This document shows, in pieces, positions 24,931 through 25,144 of a DNA stretch of 25,144 bases (the stretch's first letter is position 1; each line of letters begins with the position of its first letter). Location of the stretch: NCBI GenBank assembly GCA_964479595.1, contig CAYZMU010000017.1:1-25144 (forward strand), in the 5' to 3' direction. The position numbers and the translations under genes are program-made. Source of the stretch: Firm-04 sp964479595 (GTDB taxonomy: Bacteria; Bacillota; Clostridia; Oscillospirales; Ruminococcaceae). The notes under the pieces are model-generated. The model was given only the letters and a program-made list of their open reading frames with translations. It did not search any database and was not told the DNA's origin.

Positions 24931-25033
24931 CGCGGGGGAAATTTTTTGTGCTCGAAAACGGCTGCGCGCGGTGGAAAACTTTTCCGGGGAAGACCCTCGC
25001 GGGGAGCGTCGGCAGCCTTCACGAGTACCCCAA

Positions 25034-25079
25034 AACATAACAGTTCCGAGAACATAACCGGCTTCGGGGATAACATAAC
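25034..25079 (+). repeat. Three AACATAAC direct repeats
   Basis: AACATAAC occurs at 25034-25041, 25051-25058 and 25072-25079, spaced 17 and 21 bases start to start. The sequences between them (GTTCCGAG, GGCTTCGGGG, GCTCCC) are GC-rich and partly similar. The repeats are too short and too few for CRISPR. They could be protein-binding sites linked to the adjacent origin-like tract; function unknown. Confidence 0.6.
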
Positions 25080-25115
25080 AGCTCCCAAAAACAAAGGTCG
25101 GGCAGTAAAATCTCC

Positions 25116-25140
25116 GTTCCCTCCCCGTAGGGGAGGGAGC
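25116..25140. repeat. GC-rich palindrome at the window end
   Basis: GTTCCCTCCCC (25116-25126), a GTA spacer and GGGGAGGGAGC (25130-25140) form an 11-base-pair stem with one G-T pair. No T run follows within the window. It may be a dispersed palindromic element or the edge of a larger repeat continuing past the end. Confidence 0.7.
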
Positions 25141-25144
25141 CAAA

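Noticed and set aside
25034..25079. AACATAAC repeats as a CRISPR array
   Set aside because: Units of eight bases with uneven 9- and 13-base gaps are far too short, and no cas gene is present.

Overview
The window is GC-rich, densely coded bacterial chromosome that reads as a spore-forming member of the Clostridia, probably of the Oscillospirales type. The evidence is the gene order tig-clpP-clpX-lon-engB, the pair rpsO-pnp, the rbgA-rnhB-yraN cluster, a GerW/YtfJ-family sporulation gene beside a DUF2953 gene, and a short clostridial-type ThiC. The genus cannot be fixed from the sequence alone.

Layout. Positions 1-3504 (+) hold the 3' end of rbgA, then rnhB, yraN, thrC and a metallophosphoesterase. 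Between rbgA and rnhB lies a shortened copy of the rbgA 3' end. A new promoter starts the protein quality-control block at 3615-10871 (+): trigger factor, ClpP, ClpX, Lon, the ribosome-assembly GTPase EngB and a sirtuin deacetylase. A separate promoter and structured leader drive rpsO, followed by a long intergenic hairpin, pnp and a strong intrinsic terminator at 13658-13690.

From 13760 to 23268 all genes are on the minus strand. Reading in the direction of transcription they are: DUF2953 membrane protein, ytfJ/gerW, rluB-type pseudouridine synthase, a TPP riboswitch with a complete terminator, thiS, thiF, thiG, thiH, tenI, thiE, thiD, thiC, and last a glycoside hydrolase family 5 enzyme. 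The thi genes supply both halves of thiamine phosphate. ThiS/F/G/H and TenI make and tautomerise the thiazole, ThiC and ThiD make and phosphorylate the pyrimidine, and ThiE joins them. The riboswitch should shut the whole set off when TPP is plentiful. The GH5 gene has its Shine-Dalgarno site on the thiC stop codon, so it appears to share this control.

A divergent promoter pair at 23309-23403 separates DUF2953 from an M24 aminopeptidase (+). The last 640 bases (24503-25144) have no credible gene. They hold an AT-rich tract with DnaA-box-like sites followed by a run of CTA triplets resembling the DnaA-trio element of replication origins, three AACATAAC repeats and a terminal GC-rich palindrome. 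This possible oriC, the GH5 gene under thiamine control, the rpsO-pnp hairpin and the shortened rbgA duplication are the points most worth a second look.
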